Source of the DNA: Acidimicrobiaceae bacterium
Lineage (GTDB): Bacteria > Actinomycetota > Acidimicrobiia > Acidimicrobiales > RAAP-2
Assembly (NCBI GenBank): GCA_027449885.1
Contig: DAIDKS010000040.1
Coordinates: forward strand, 50,457 to 114,456
Length of the DNA: 64,000 nt
Direction: 5' to 3'
Below the pieces are notes generated by a model. It was not told the origin of the DNA and ran no database searches. It saw only the letters and a program-made list of their open reading frames with translations. Of the stretch, positions 22,493 to 32,202 are shown in pieces. The first letter of the stretch is position 1. Each line of letters opens with the position of its first letter. The position numbers were made by a program, and so were the translations under genes.

Positions 22493-22532
22493 CGTCACAC
22501 CCACCCGGCATCATCGTGCCGTGGAGGTGAAC

Positions 22533-22763
22533 ATGACACGAGGAAACGAGATCGTGCTGTCGATCAGCTGCGCGGGGTGCGCTCGTCGAGGGACCCCCGA
22601 CTGCGCGGACTGCCTGGTGACTCACGTGCTGGGAGCCGAGGAGGCGCTCAGTCTCACCGCCGACGACGCGCGGGTCGCCGAACTTCTCGGCGAGCAGGGC
22701 CTCGTCCCCCGCCTGCGCTACCGCGACGGCGCCGCGTCGGCGACGAGGAGTTCGCTAGCGTAG
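22533..22763 (+). CDS. Small cysteine-rich protein
   Basis: SISCAGCARRGTPDCADCLVTHVLG; immediately upstream of pimB-like gene. Confidence 0.55.
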   Translation: MTRGNEIVLSISCAGCARRGTPDCADCLVTHVLGAEEALSLTADDARVAELLGEQGLVPRLRYRDGAASATRSSLA

Positions 22764-22767
22764 GACG

Positions 22768-23931
22768 ATGGCCCGTCACCTCCTGGTGACCAATGACTTC
22801 CCCCCGAAGACCGGTGGCATCCAGGTCTACCTGTACGAGCTGTGGCGCCGACTCGAGCCGGGACGGGCGGCGGTGCTCACCGCGTCGTCAGATCCCGGAG
22901 CCGACGCGTTCGACCGTTCCAGCGAACTCGTGATCGAGCGGGTGCCGGCGAGCACGCTCTTCGCCCCGACCCCGCGGGCCCTCGCCGCGGTCGAGGCGGC
23001 GATCGAGCGCCATCGCCCCTCCCTCGTTCTCTTCGACCCGGCGTGGCCCCTGGGACTCCTCGGACCGCACGTGTCGGTCCCGTACGGTGTCGTGCTGCAC
23101 GGCGCGGAGGTCACGATCCCGGGGCGGCTGCCGCTCGTGGCCTCGAGCCTGCGGCGGGTGCTGCGCCACGCCACCGTGGTCGTGAGCGCGGGGGGCTACC
23201 CGGAGGCGGAGGCCCGTCGGGTCGCGGCCGAGTGGATGCCGCCGATCGTGAGCGTCCCCCCCGGAGTCGACACGGAGCGATTCCGACCGGCGACGCCGCC
23301 GGAGCGAGACGCGACGCGGGCGACCCTCGGCGTCTCGCCGGAGACCTTCCTCGTGAGCTCCTTCTCCCGACTCGTGCCCCGCAAGGGCATGGACACCCTG
23401 ATCGACGCCGCGGCCCACCTCGCGCCGTCCTGGCCGGAGCTCCTCGTGACGATCGGGGGCGGCGGACGAGATCGCGAGCGGCTGGAACGTCGAGCTCGAC
23501 GATCCGGTGCCCCGGTCCGATTCCTCGAGAGGGTCGCCGACGACCTGCTCGCCCCGTGGCTGGCGGCGAGCGACCTCTTCGTCATGGACTGCCGTAATCG
23601 GTGGGCGGGACTGGAGCAGGAGGGCTTCGGCATCGTGTTCCTCGAGGCGGCCGCCTGCGGCGTCCCCTCGATCGCCGGTCGGTCCGGTGGAAGCGCGGAA
23701 GCCGTCGTCCACGGCGAGACCGGCCTGGTCCTCGATCGGCCCCGCTCGACGCGCGCCCTGGTGAGGACCCTCGTCACCCTGCGCGACGAACCCGCGCGAC
23801 GCGCGTCGATGGGCGAGGCCGCACGTGACCTGACGCGACGGGACTTCGACTGGGACGTCCTCGCAGGGCGACTCGCGGCGGGACTCGATTCCTACGACGC
23901 CACCAGGTCGTCCTCGTCGACGGGACCGTGA
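22768..23931 (+). CDS. GT4 glycosyltransferase (PimB-like mannosyltransferase)
   Basis: LLVTNDFPPKTGGIQVYLYELW...VPPGVDTERFRP...SRLVPRKGMDTLIDA...EGFGIVFLEAAACGVPSIAGRSGGSAEAV. Confidence 0.9.
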   Translation: MARHLLVTNDFPPKTGGIQVYLYELWRRLEPGRAAVLTASSDPGADAFDRSSELVIERVPASTLFAPTPRALAAVEAAIERHRPSLVLFDPAWPLGLLGPHVSVPYGVVLHGAEVTIPGRLPLVASSLRRVLRHATVVVSAGGYPEAEARRVAAEWMPPIVSVPPGVDTERFRPATPPERDATRATLGVSPETFLVSSFSRLVPRKGMDTLIDAAAHLAPSWPELLVTIGGGGRDRERLERRARRSGAPVRFLERVADDLLAPWLAASDLFVMDCRNRWAGLEQEGFGIVFLEAAACGVPSIAGRSGGSAEAVVHGETGLVLDRPRSTRALVRTLVTLRDEPARRASMGEAARDLTRRDFDWDVLAGRLAAGLDSYDATRSSSSTGP

Positions 23932-24833
23932 GCCGTCCCGCCATCGGCGTCGACGTGGGCGGGACGAAGGTCCTCGGGGTCGTCGTCGACGCCGCGGGTC
24001 GCGTCCTCGCCGAGGAGCGACGCCCGACGCCCACGGAATCACCCGAGGAGCTCTGCGCGACGATTGAGGAGGTCGTGTCGGTGCTCGGGGCCGACGGTGA
24101 GTGGCGGGACGCGCCCATCGGCGTCGGACTTCCGGGGCTCGTCGACCGCGGGGGCGTCCTACGCTTCTCGCCGCACCTCCCCGCGGCCCGGGGCCTCGAC
24201 CTGCGAGCCCACTGGCCGTCGCGATGGCCCGGGCCGAGGGTGGTGAACGACGCCGCGGCGGCCGCCCGCGCCGAGGGCGCGTGGGGGGCGGGCCGCGGCC
24301 TCGACGACTTCCTCTTCGTGGCCCTGGGGACGGGCATCGGGGGGGCCCTCGTGCGCGACGGCGTCGTGCGGGCCGGTCCCCGTGGTTTCGCCGGAGAGTA
24401 CGGGCACATGGTGGTGGATCCCGGCGGCGTCGTCTGTCCCTGCGGCGGGCGGGGCTGCTGGGAGCGGTACGCCTCGGCGGCCGGACTCGAGCGCTTCGAA
24501 CGGGCCGCCGGCGGGTCGGGAGAGGGTGGGGGACCCGGCGTCGTCGCTCGGGCGAGGGCTCTCGACCAAACGGCGCTCACGGCGCTCACGTCACTCGCGG
24601 CCTGGCTGGCGCTCGGCGTCGCCAACCTGATCGCGGCGCTCGACGTGACCGACGTCGTCGTCGGAGGGGGGCTCGCACGCGAGGGCGACCTCTTCCTCCC
24701 GACCGCCGCCGCGCGTCTCGCGGACCTGCTCGAGGGAGCGTCGGCGCGCCCCCCGACCCGTTGGCACCTCGCCGGATGCGGCGAGAGCGCGGGGGCTCTC
24801 GGGGCCGGACTCGTGGCCCGGGAGGGCTCGTGA
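23928..24833 (+). CDS. ROK-family glucokinase
   Basis: IGVDVGGTKVLGVVVD, GLPGLVD, ALGTGIGGALVRDG, CPCGGRGCWERYAS. Confidence 0.9.
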   Translation: MSRPAIGVDVGGTKVLGVVVDAAGRVLAEERRPTPTESPEELCATIEEVVSVLGADGEWRDAPIGVGLPGLVDRGGVLRFSPHLPAARGLDLRAHWPSRWPGPRVVNDAAAAARAEGAWGAGRGLDDFLFVALGTGIGGALVRDGVVRAGPRGFAGEYGHMVVDPGGVVCPCGGRGCWERYASAAGLERFERAAGGSGEGGGPGVVARARALDQTALTALTSLAAWLALGVANLIAALDVTDVVVGGGLAREGDLFLPTAAARLADLLEGASARPPTRWHLAGCGESAGALGAGLVAREGS

Positions 24834-25513
24834 GGGTCGGCATCCTCCTTCCGACCTTCGAGGTGACGGCCGAACGGGCTCGCGACGTGGCGGCGCGGGC
24901 CGCACTCGCCGGTATCGACGGCGTCTTCGCCTACGACCACCTGTGGCCGATGGGCTCACCGACCCGTCCCGCCCTCGCGCCGCTGCCGGTGCTGGCCGAC
25001 GTCGCGGCCCGACATCCCGCTCTCGTGGTCGGCCCACTGGTGGCCCGGGTCGGACTGGGCTCGCCGGAGCACCTGGTGAGGGGTTTGGCGACCCTCGCGC
25101 GCGTGGCGCCGGGACGGGTGGTCGCCGCTCTCGGCACGGGTGACCGCCTGTCGTCCGCGGAGAACCTCGCCTACGGCCTGCCCTACGAGGACGCCGCCCG
25201 TCGCCGCGAGCACCTGTCCGCCGTCGCCGCGTCGCTGAGCCCGCTCGCTGAGGTGTGGATTGGTGCCGGGGGGCCCACGACCAACGGGATCGCCCGCGCG
25301 CTCGGCGTCACGCTCAACCTGTGGGACGCTCCCATCGAGCGCGTCGTCGAGGCCGCACGTGACGGGCGGGTGAGCTGGGCCGGGCCGACCCCGATCGACC
25401 TCGAGGCGCACCTCGACGCGTTGCGCGAGGCGGGCGTCACGTGGGCCGTGCTGGGTCCCGGGGCGGACACGGAGCGACTCGGGGTGTGGCGCCGAGAGGA
25501 CCGTGTTCTGTAG
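24830..25513 (+). CDS. LLM-class (luciferase-like) oxidoreductase
   Basis: VRVGILLPTFEVTAERARDVAARAALAGIDGVFAYDHLW; GTGA overlap with the ROK gene. Confidence 0.75.
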   Translation: MRVGILLPTFEVTAERARDVAARAALAGIDGVFAYDHLWPMGSPTRPALAPLPVLADVAARHPALVVGPLVARVGLGSPEHLVRGLATLARVAPGRVVAALGTGDRLSSAENLAYGLPYEDAARRREHLSAVAASLSPLAEVWIGAGGPTTNGIARALGVTLNLWDAPIERVVEAARDGRVSWAGPTPIDLEAHLDALREAGVTWAVLGPGADTERLGVWRREDRVL

Positions 25514-25522
25514 GGTTCCGCA

Positions 25523-26722
25523 ATGGAGTTCCGACGCATCACCGGCCTGCCCCCGTACGTCTTCGCTCAGATCAACGGACTGAAGGCCGCCGCCCGGGCC
25601 GCCGGCCGCGACGTCGTGGACTTCGGCTTCGGGAACCCCGACCTCCCCAGTCCCGACGTCGCGGTCGAGAAGCTGGCCGAGGCTGCGCACAACCCGCGTA
25701 ACCACCGCTACAGCGCGAGCCGGGGGATCCCCAACCTGCGGGCCGCGATCGCCCAGCGTTACCGCGAGGTCTTTCGCGTGGATCTCGACCCCGAGACCGA
25801 GGTCGTGACGACCATCGGGGCGAAGGAGGGTCTCACCCACCTGATGTGGGTCCTGCTCGGCCCCGGGGACAGCGCCCTCGTCCCCACGCCCAGCTACCCG
25901 ATCCATCTCGCCGGGCCCGGATTCGCGGGCGCCACGGTCGTCCCGGTGCCGGTCGGCGATCCCGGCGAGGGCGGGGATCCGGGAGCGGCCTTCTTGGCGT
26001 CAGCGGCCGCCGCCTACGACGCGGCCGAGGTGCGTCCGCGCGTCCTCATCTGCTCCTTCCCCCACAACCCGACGACGGCGACCGTCGACCTCGCGTTCAT
26101 GCGGCGCCTGGTGGCCTTCGCGGCCGAGCGGGACCTCGTCGTCTGTCACGACTTCGCCTACGCCGACCTCGGATTCGACGGCTACCGCCCGCCCTCGATC
26201 CTGGAGGTCCCGGGGGCGAAGGAGCGGTGCGTCGAGTTGTACACGCTCACGAAGTCCTTCTCGATGGCGGGCTGGCGCGTCGGCTTCATGGTGGGCAACG
26301 CCGAGATCGTCGCCGCCCTCACCAAGCTGAAGAGCTACCTCGACTACGGCACCTTCCAGCCGGTCCAGATCGCCGCCATCGTCGCGATGAACGAGGCGAA
26401 GGCGTACCCGGACGAGCTGCGGGCCGTCTACCAGTCGCGGCGCGACGCCCTCGTCGAGGGCCTCAACCGGATTGGGTGGCCCGTCGTCGCGCCGCGCGGA
26501 TCGATGTTCCTCTGGGCCCCGATCCCCGAGCCGTACCGTGCGATGGGGTCGCTCGCCTTCGCGACGCACCTCGTCGAACGGGCCGACGTCGCGACGAGTC
26601 CCGGCGTCGGATTCGGTGAGGGGGGTGACGGACACGTGCGCTTCGCCCTCATCGAGAACGAGGCCCGCACCGCCCAGGCGATGCGGGCCCTGCGACGGGC
26701 ACTACCCGAACTCCGCGGTTAG
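25523..26722 (+). CDS. Class I/II PLP-dependent aminotransferase (alanine/LL-DAP type)
   Basis: FGFGNPDLPSP, PTPSYPIHLAG, YTLTKSFSMAGWRVGFMVGN. Confidence 0.92.
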   Translation: MEFRRITGLPPYVFAQINGLKAAARAAGRDVVDFGFGNPDLPSPDVAVEKLAEAAHNPRNHRYSASRGIPNLRAAIAQRYREVFRVDLDPETEVVTTIGAKEGLTHLMWVLLGPGDSALVPTPSYPIHLAGPGFAGATVVPVPVGDPGEGGDPGAAFLASAAAAYDAAEVRPRVLICSFPHNPTTATVDLAFMRRLVAFAAERDLVVCHDFAYADLGFDGYRPPSILEVPGAKERCVELYTLTKSFSMAGWRVGFMVGNAEIVAALTKLKSYLDYGTFQPVQIAAIVAMNEAKAYPDELRAVYQSRRDALVEGLNRIGWPVVAPRGSMFLWAPIPEPYRAMGSLAFATHLVERADVATSPGVGFGEGGDGHVRFALIENEARTAQAMRALRRALPELRG

Positions 26723-27609
26723 GGCCACCCGGCTCCCGGCACGCCGACCTCGACGGCCTCGATGGCGCCGTCGCGCGCGTCGGCGACGACGAAGCGGCTC
26801 GAGGTCGGGGCGGTCATCACGAAGAGCGTGGTTCGCGTTGTCCCGCCCAGTGCGCAGGCGAAGGCCGGCTGCGTCGTCGTGACGCGGCCGAGGACCGCGC
26901 CTCCCTCCGCGACGCGACGCACCTCGGGGGCGACGGCGTTCGCGACCCACACGCACCCCTCGGCGTCGAGGCAGATCCCGTCGGGGGCGACCGGACCCAG
27001 GTCGGCGAAGACGCGCCGATCGTGGAGAGTTCCGTCGTCGGCGACCCGAAAGGCGCTCAGGCGCGACCGGAGGGTCTCGGCGACGATCAGCGTCGCACCG
27101 TCCGGCGTGAGCACCGCGCCGTTGGGGAAGGACATGTCCGCGACGACCTGTCGCACCGCGCCGTTCGGATCGAGGACGACGAGGTTCGTGGTCGGGGGAG
27201 GCGTCGCCAGGAGACCGGCGACGCCCTCGGCGGCGATGAGCGCGTCGAGATCGAAGCCGAAGTTCCCGACGTAGGCGTGCCCGCGCGGCCCGACGAGGAG
27301 GTCGTTCGCCCAGAAGCCGCAGTAGTCGCTCAGGTCGGCGAGGGTCGTCGGAGGTCCGTCCGTGACCCGCAGCAGTCGGTGATCGGTCATGGAGACGACG
27401 AGCAGGGCCCCGTCGGGCGCCCACGCCAAGCCCGACGGCTGGCCCGGGATCGACACCTCGCGCCGCTCCTCGAGCGTCGCCACGTCGAGGGAGAAGACCC
27501 CGTGTCGATAGAAGTCGCTGAACCAGAGCCGGTCGTCGTGCCAGCGCGGGCTCTCGCCGAAGGCGAGACCCTCGAGGACGACGCGCGACGAGTGCTCGAC
27601 CATGTTCAC
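26719..27609 (-). CDS. SMP-30/gluconolactonase-family protein
   Basis: GLAFGESPRWHDDRLWFSDF...VAPDGICLDAEGCVWVAN. Confidence 0.9.
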   Translation of the reverse strand: MNMVEHSSRVVLEGLAFGESPRWHDDRLWFSDFYRHGVFSLDVATLEERREVSIPGQPSGLAWAPDGALLVVSMTDHRLLRVTDGPPTTLADLSDYCGFWANDLLVGPRGHAYVGNFGFDLDALIAAEGVAGLLATPPPTTNLVVLDPNGAVRQVVADMSFPNGAVLTPDGATLIVAETLRSRLSAFRVADDGTLHDRRVFADLGPVAPDGICLDAEGCVWVANAVAPEVRRVAEGGAVLGRVTTTQPAFACALGGTTRTTLFVMTAPTSSRFVVADARDGAIEAVEVGVPGAGWP

Positions 27610-27627
27610 CCCCCTTGTCGAGCGACC

Positions 27628-29103
27628 CTAGGCGCGCTCGACCGCGCGCCGCCAGGCCGCGTAGTCGGCGTCGAGGGCCGCGGGGTCGGCCGGCCGGACG
27701 CGTCGGTCCGTCGACCATAGGTCGGTCAACTCGTCGAGCGAGCCCCAGAGTCCCGTCGCGAGTCCCGCGAGGGTGGCCGCGCCACGGGCGGTCGCCTCGA
27801 GGTGGGTGCTGCGCACGACCTCGACGCGCGAGTCCGTCGCCTGCAGTTCGAGCAGGAGGTCCATCGCGGCCGCGCCGCCGTCGGCGCGGATCTCGACCGG
27901 GGCGAGTCCGGCCCCGCTCATGGCGTCGGTCATCGCCCGCACCTGGTGGGCGAGGCTCGTCACGAGCGCGCGGGCGAGGTGGCCGGGGCCGCTCGCCGAG
28001 CTCAGCCCGGTGATCGCCCCTCGCGCGTCAGGGCGCCAGAAGGGTGATCCGAGACCGGTGAAGGCGGGGACGACCTGGACCCCTCCCGCGTCGGCCACGG
28101 TGCGGGCGAGGGGTTCGAGGTCACTCGCGCGCGCGATGAGGCCTAGCTCGTCGCGTAACCACTGCACGGCCGCCCCCGCGACGAAGGCCGAGCCCTCGAG
28201 GGCGTAGCTGACCGGTCCGACGGGCCCGAGGTCCCAGGCGACGGTGCCGAGCAGTCCGTCGACCGGCTCGGGAGGCGCGTCGCCCGCGTGGGCGAGCACG
28301 AACGACCCGGTGCCGTAGGTCGCCTTGACGACGCCCCGCGTGAAGCCGGCCTGGCCGAAGAGGGCGGACTGCTGGTCCCCGAGGACGGCGGCGATGGGCA
28401 GGTGAGCGAGCTCGGGGACGACGCGGCCGTCGACGTGACCGAACGGCCCGGTGGAGGGACGAAGGTCCGGGAGCAGATCGCGGTCGACGCCGAATGTCGC
28501 GAGTAGCGGCGGGGACCAGCGGAGTGTCGTGAGATCGAGCAGCAGCGTGCGCGACGCGTTCGACGGCTCGGTGAGGAACTCGCCGCCGTCGGCCCCACCC
28601 GTCAGCCACCAGACGAGCCAGGTGTCGAGGGTGGCGAGGGACGGGGCGACGAGGCCGTCGAGGTGGCCGTGATCGGCGAGCCACTCCATCTTGGTCGCCG
28701 AGAAGTACGGGTCCAGGACGAGTCCGGTGGCGCGGCGCAGGCGGGGCTCGACACCGAGGGATCGCAGTTCGTCGCACCGTGGTGCCGTCCGTCGGTCCTG
28801 CCAGACGAGAGCGCGGTGCGGGAGGTGACCGCTGTCGCGGTCGAACGCGAGAGTCGTCTCGCGCTGGTTGGTGAGGCCGAGGGCGACGGCGTGATGGCCG
28901 TGGTGATGGATCGTTGTCGCGACGGCGCGCAGGACGGCGACGGCGAGCTCCGCGATCTCCGCGGCGTCTTGCTCGACGAGTCCGGGCTCGGGAAACGTCG
29001 AGGCGAGGGGTCGCGACGCGGTCGCGACCTCCCGTCCGGAGCGGTCCAGGGCGACGGCCCGAACGCTCGTCGTGCCGGCGTCGAGCGCGATGACGACCTC
29101 CAC
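27628..29103 (-). CDS. glpK: Glycerol kinase (FGGY)
   Basis: IALDAGTTSVRAVALD, GLTNQRETT, WQDRRTA, GDQQSALFGQ, ATYGTGSFVLAH, GAAVQWLRDEL. Confidence 0.9.
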   Translation of the reverse strand: MEVVIALDAGTTSVRAVALDRSGREVATASRPLASTFPEPGLVEQDAAEIAELAVAVLRAVATTIHHHGHHAVALGLTNQRETTLAFDRDSGHLPHRALVWQDRRTAPRCDELRSLGVEPRLRRATGLVLDPYFSATKMEWLADHGHLDGLVAPSLATLDTWLVWWLTGGADGGEFLTEPSNASRTLLLDLTTLRWSPPLLATFGVDRDLLPDLRPSTGPFGHVDGRVVPELAHLPIAAVLGDQQSALFGQAGFTRGVVKATYGTGSFVLAHAGDAPPEPVDGLLGTVAWDLGPVGPVSYALEGSAFVAGAAVQWLRDELGLIARASDLEPLARTVADAGGVQVVPAFTGLGSPFWRPDARGAITGLSSASGPGHLARALVTSLAHQVRAMTDAMSGAGLAPVEIRADGGAAAMDLLLELQATDSRVEVVRSTHLEATARGAATLAGLATGLWGSLDELTDLWSTDRRVRPADPAALDADYAAWRRAVERA

Positions 29104-29166
29104 GCGCCGAGGCTAGCCAGAGGGCGGGGTGATTCCCTTGAGATTCCGGGCTGAACGAAGTTCTCG

Positions 29167-29196
29167 TTGACACCGTGGTAATTACAGTGGTGTAAT
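29167..29196 (+). promoter_or_regulatory. Candidate nrdJ promoter TTGACA-N18-TGTAAT with a palindrome in the spacer
   Basis: TTGACA 29167-29172, TGTAAT 29191-29196. Confidence 0.45.
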
Positions 29197-29197
29197 G

Positions 29198-29245
29198 ACA
29201 CAGCATCTTGCGATGCGATGTGCCATCGGCCACTACATATTGTGG
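29198..29245. promoter_or_regulatory. Two NrdR-box-like sequences, centre-to-centre 32 bp
   Basis: ACACAGCATCTTGCGA (29198-29213) and CCACTACATATTGTGG (29230-29245), versus the acaCwAtATaTwGtgt-type consensus. Confidence 0.55.
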
Positions 29246-29325
29246 TTGCAGGGGGGAGCGGTCGCTTCCCCGCCCATCGCGGACAGGTGCGTGCGGTGTC
29301 GGGAACGAACGAGAGAGAGACGAAA

Positions 29326-32193
29326 ATGGCTATCGCTCCGCAGCGAGTGGGGATTGGGATCCGCCGGTACTTCACGGTGGATGACCGGCACCCGTACGAC
29401 GAGGTGGTCTGGGAGCGCCGTGACGCGCGCATCACGAACTATCGCGATGGTTCGGTGGCCTTCGAGCAGCTCGGGGTCGAGGTCCCGGCGTCGTGGTCGA
29501 TGAACGCGACCAACATCCTCGCTCAGAAGTACTTTCGGGGCACCCTGGGGACCTCGGAGCGCGAGTGGAGCCTGAAGCAGGTCGTCGACCGTATCGTCGA
29601 CACGATCACCGCGTGGGGCGTCGAGGGTGACTACTTCGCCGACGACGAGGAGGCCGAGACCTTCCGCGCCGAACTGAAGCACCTGCTCGTGACCCAGAAG
29701 GCGGCCTTCAACTCGCCGGTCTGGTTCAACATCGGGGTCCCGGGCGTTCCTCAGCAGGGCAGTGCCTGCTTCATCCTCGCCGTCGAGGACTCGATGCGGT
29801 CGATCCTCAACTGGTACACGGAGGAGGGGATCATCTTCAAGGGTGGCTCCGGCGCCGGCGTCAACCTGTCGCGGATCCGCGCGAGCTCCGAGCCCCTCGA
29901 GGGTGGCGGTACGGCGAGTGGTCCCGTGTCCTTCATGCGTGGGGCCGACGCCTCGGCCGGGACGATCAAGTCCGGCGGCAAGACGCGCCGCGCCGCGAAG
30001 ATGGTCATCCTCGACGTGGATCACCCGGACGTCGAGGAGTTCATCTGGTGCAAGGCCCGCGAGGAGGAGAAGGCTCGCGTCCTGCGTGACGCCGGCTTCG
30101 ACATGGACCTCGACGGGAAGGACATCAACTCGATCCAGTACCAGAACGCCAACAACTCCGTCCGCGTGACCGACGAGTTCATGCACGCGGTCCTCGCCGA
30201 CGGTGACTGGAGCCTGACGGCTCGCTCTGACGGCTCGGTCATCACGACGGTGAAGGCCCGCCAGATCTGGCACGAGATCGCCCAGGCCGCCTGGGAGTGC
30301 GCCGACCCGGGCCTGCAGTTCGACACGACGATCAACAAGTGGCACACGTCGCCCAACACGGCCCGTATCAATGGATCGAACCCGTGCTCGGAGTACATGC
30401 ACATCGACAACTCCGCGTGCAACCTCGCGAGCATCAACCTGCTCAAGTTCCTCCTGGCCGACGGGCGGTTCGACACGGAGGCCTTCCGCGCCGCCGTGGA
30501 GGTCGTCTTCACGGCCCAGGAGATCATCGTGGGCTTCGCGGACTACCCGACCGAGAAGATTGGCGAGAACTCTCGCAAGTTCCGCCAGTTGGGCATCGGC
30601 TACGCCAACCTGGGGGCCCTCCTCATGGCGTCGGGTCTCGCCTACGACTCGGACGCCGGACGGGCGTGGGCGGCGTCGGTGTCCGCGCTGCTCACCGGGC
30701 ACGCCTACGTGACGAGTGCCCGGATCGCTGGTCGGCTCGGGCCCCACGAGGGCTACGCGGACAACGCCGAGCCCATGCTGAACGTTCTGCGCATGCACCG
30801 GGCGGCCGCCGACGAGATCGATGATCGGGAGGTGCCCGCGCACCTCGTGGGCGCGGCGCGCGAGGCGTGGCGCGAGGCCGTCGAGCTCGGCGAGCGCTAC
30901 GGCGTGCGCAACGCCCAGGCCTCGGTGCTCGCTCCGACGGGGACGATCGGCCTGCTGATGGACTGCGACACGACAGGCATCGAGCCGGACCTGGGTCTGG
31001 TCAAGATGAAGAAGCTCGTGGGTGGCGGGAACATGTCGATCGTCAACCAGACCATTCCGCGGGCTCTCGACGCCCTCGGCTACAGCGAGGACGAGGCGGC
31101 GGCGATCGTCGCCTACATCGACGAGAACAAGTCGATCGTGGGGGCGCCCGCCCTCAAGGCCGAGCACCTGCCGGTCTTCGCCTGCTCGATGGGCGACAAC
31201 GTGATCCACTACTTGGGACACGTGAAGATGATGGCCGCCGTCCAGCCGTTCATCTCCGGAGCGATCTCGAAGACGGTGAACATGCCCGAGGACGCCACCG
31301 TCGAGGAGGTGGAGGACCTCCACCTCGAGGCGTGGCGCCTGGGACTGAAGGCCGTCGCCATCTACCGCGACAACTGCAAGGTGGGCCAGCCACTCTCCAC
31401 CGTGAAGAAGGAGTCGGCGGCCACGACGCCGGACGCCACGGTCGTGGAGGAGGACGCGCACTACGCCGAGCTGTACGGGAAGATCGCCAAGCTCGAGGCC
31501 GCTCTCGAGGCCGCGAAGACGACGGCCTCCCACGTGGTGGTGGGGGCCGTGCGGGAGCGCCTGCCGCGTAAGCGCGTGTCCCAGACCTTCGCCTTCCGCG
31601 TGGCCGATTGCGAAGGGTACGTCACGGTCGGCGAGTACGAGGACGGCCGTCCGGGTGAGGTGTTCATCAAGGTCTCGAAGCAGGGGTCGACCCTCGCGGG
31701 GATCATGGACGCCTTCTCCATCTCCATCAGCCTCGGACTCCAGCACGGGGTCCCGCTCGCGACCTACGTGCGCAAGTACGTGAACATGAAGTTCGAGCCG
31801 TCGGGAATGACTGACGACGCCGATCTGCGGATCGCCACGTCACTCGTCGACTACATCTTCCGCCGTCTGGCCCTCGACTACCTGGACCCGAGCGAGCGCG
31901 AGGAGTTGGGCATCTTCTCGACCAACGAGCGCCTTCAGCCGACCCTGCCCGAGGTGGTCGAGCAAGCGACTCCGTCAGTTGGCGTGAACGCCCAGCCCAC
32001 GTTGCTCGACGCCCCAACCCCGCCCGCCACCTCGGCTCCGGTGGTAGCGGCGGCGGCTCCGACGGCCCCGGCTCCGACGCGCCGTCGGGAAGTTCGCGAC
32101 GCGCCGATGTGCTACCAGTGTGGCAACGTGATGCAGCAGGCGGGCTCGTGCTTCGTCTGTGCGAGTTGTGGCACGACGAGCGGCTGCAGCTGA
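29326..32193 (+). CDS. nrdJ: Vitamin B12-dependent (class II) ribonucleotide reductase
   Basis: FNSPVWFNIGV, SACFILAVEDSM, NPCSEYMH, LAPTGTIGLLMDCDTTGIEPD, C-terminal CYQCGNVMQQAGSCFVCASCGTTSGCS. Confidence 0.95.
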   Translation: MAIAPQRVGIGIRRYFTVDDRHPYDEVVWERRDARITNYRDGSVAFEQLGVEVPASWSMNATNILAQKYFRGTLGTSEREWSLKQVVDRIVDTITAWGVEGDYFADDEEAETFRAELKHLLVTQKAAFNSPVWFNIGVPGVPQQGSACFILAVEDSMRSILNWYTEEGIIFKGGSGAGVNLSRIRASSEPLEGGGTASGPVSFMRGADASAGTIKSGGKTRRAAKMVILDVDHPDVEEFIWCKAREEEKARVLRDAGFDMDLDGKDINSIQYQNANNSVRVTDEFMHAVLADGDWSLTARSDGSVITTVKARQIWHEIAQAAWECADPGLQFDTTINKWHTSPNTARINGSNPCSEYMHIDNSACNLASINLLKFLLADGRFDTEAFRAAVEVVFTAQEIIVGFADYPTEKIGENSRKFRQLGIGYANLGALLMASGLAYDSDAGRAWAASVSALLTGHAYVTSARIAGRLGPHEGYADNAEPMLNVLRMHRAAADEIDDREVPAHLVGAAREAWREAVELGERYGVRNAQASVLAPTGTIGLLMDCDTTGIEPDLGLVKMKKLVGGGNMSIVNQTIPRALDALGYSEDEAAAIVAYIDENKSIVGAPALKAEHLPVFACSMGDNVIHYLGHVKMMAAVQPFISGAISKTVNMPEDATVEEVEDLHLEAWRLGLKAVAIYRDNCKVGQPLSTVKKESAATTPDATVVEEDAHYAELYGKIAKLEAALEAAKTTASHVVVGAVRERLPRKRVSQTFAFRVADCEGYVTVGEYEDGRPGEVFIKVSKQGSTLAGIMDAFSISISLGLQHGVPLATYVRKYVNMKFEPSGMTDDADLRIATSLVDYIFRRLALDYLDPSEREELGIFSTNERLQPTLPEVVEQATPSVGVNAQPTLLDAPTPPATSAPVVAAAAPTAPAPTRRREVRDAPMCYQCGNVMQQAGSCFVCASCGTTSGCS

Positions 32194-32202
32194 TGTGAAC
32201 GT

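Noticed and set aside
29104-29325. Cobalamin riboswitch upstream of nrdJ
   Set aside because: I could not find a convincing B12-box (AGCCAGGAGACCTGCC-like) or the expected architecture; NrdR-like boxes explain the region better. An Infernal/Rfam search would be decisive.
29233-31746. 837-aa minus-strand ORF opposite nrdJ
   Set aside because: Shadow ORF from high-GC codon bias; low-complexity His/Arg/Asp/Val composition, no domain, and nrdJ on the plus strand is unambiguous.
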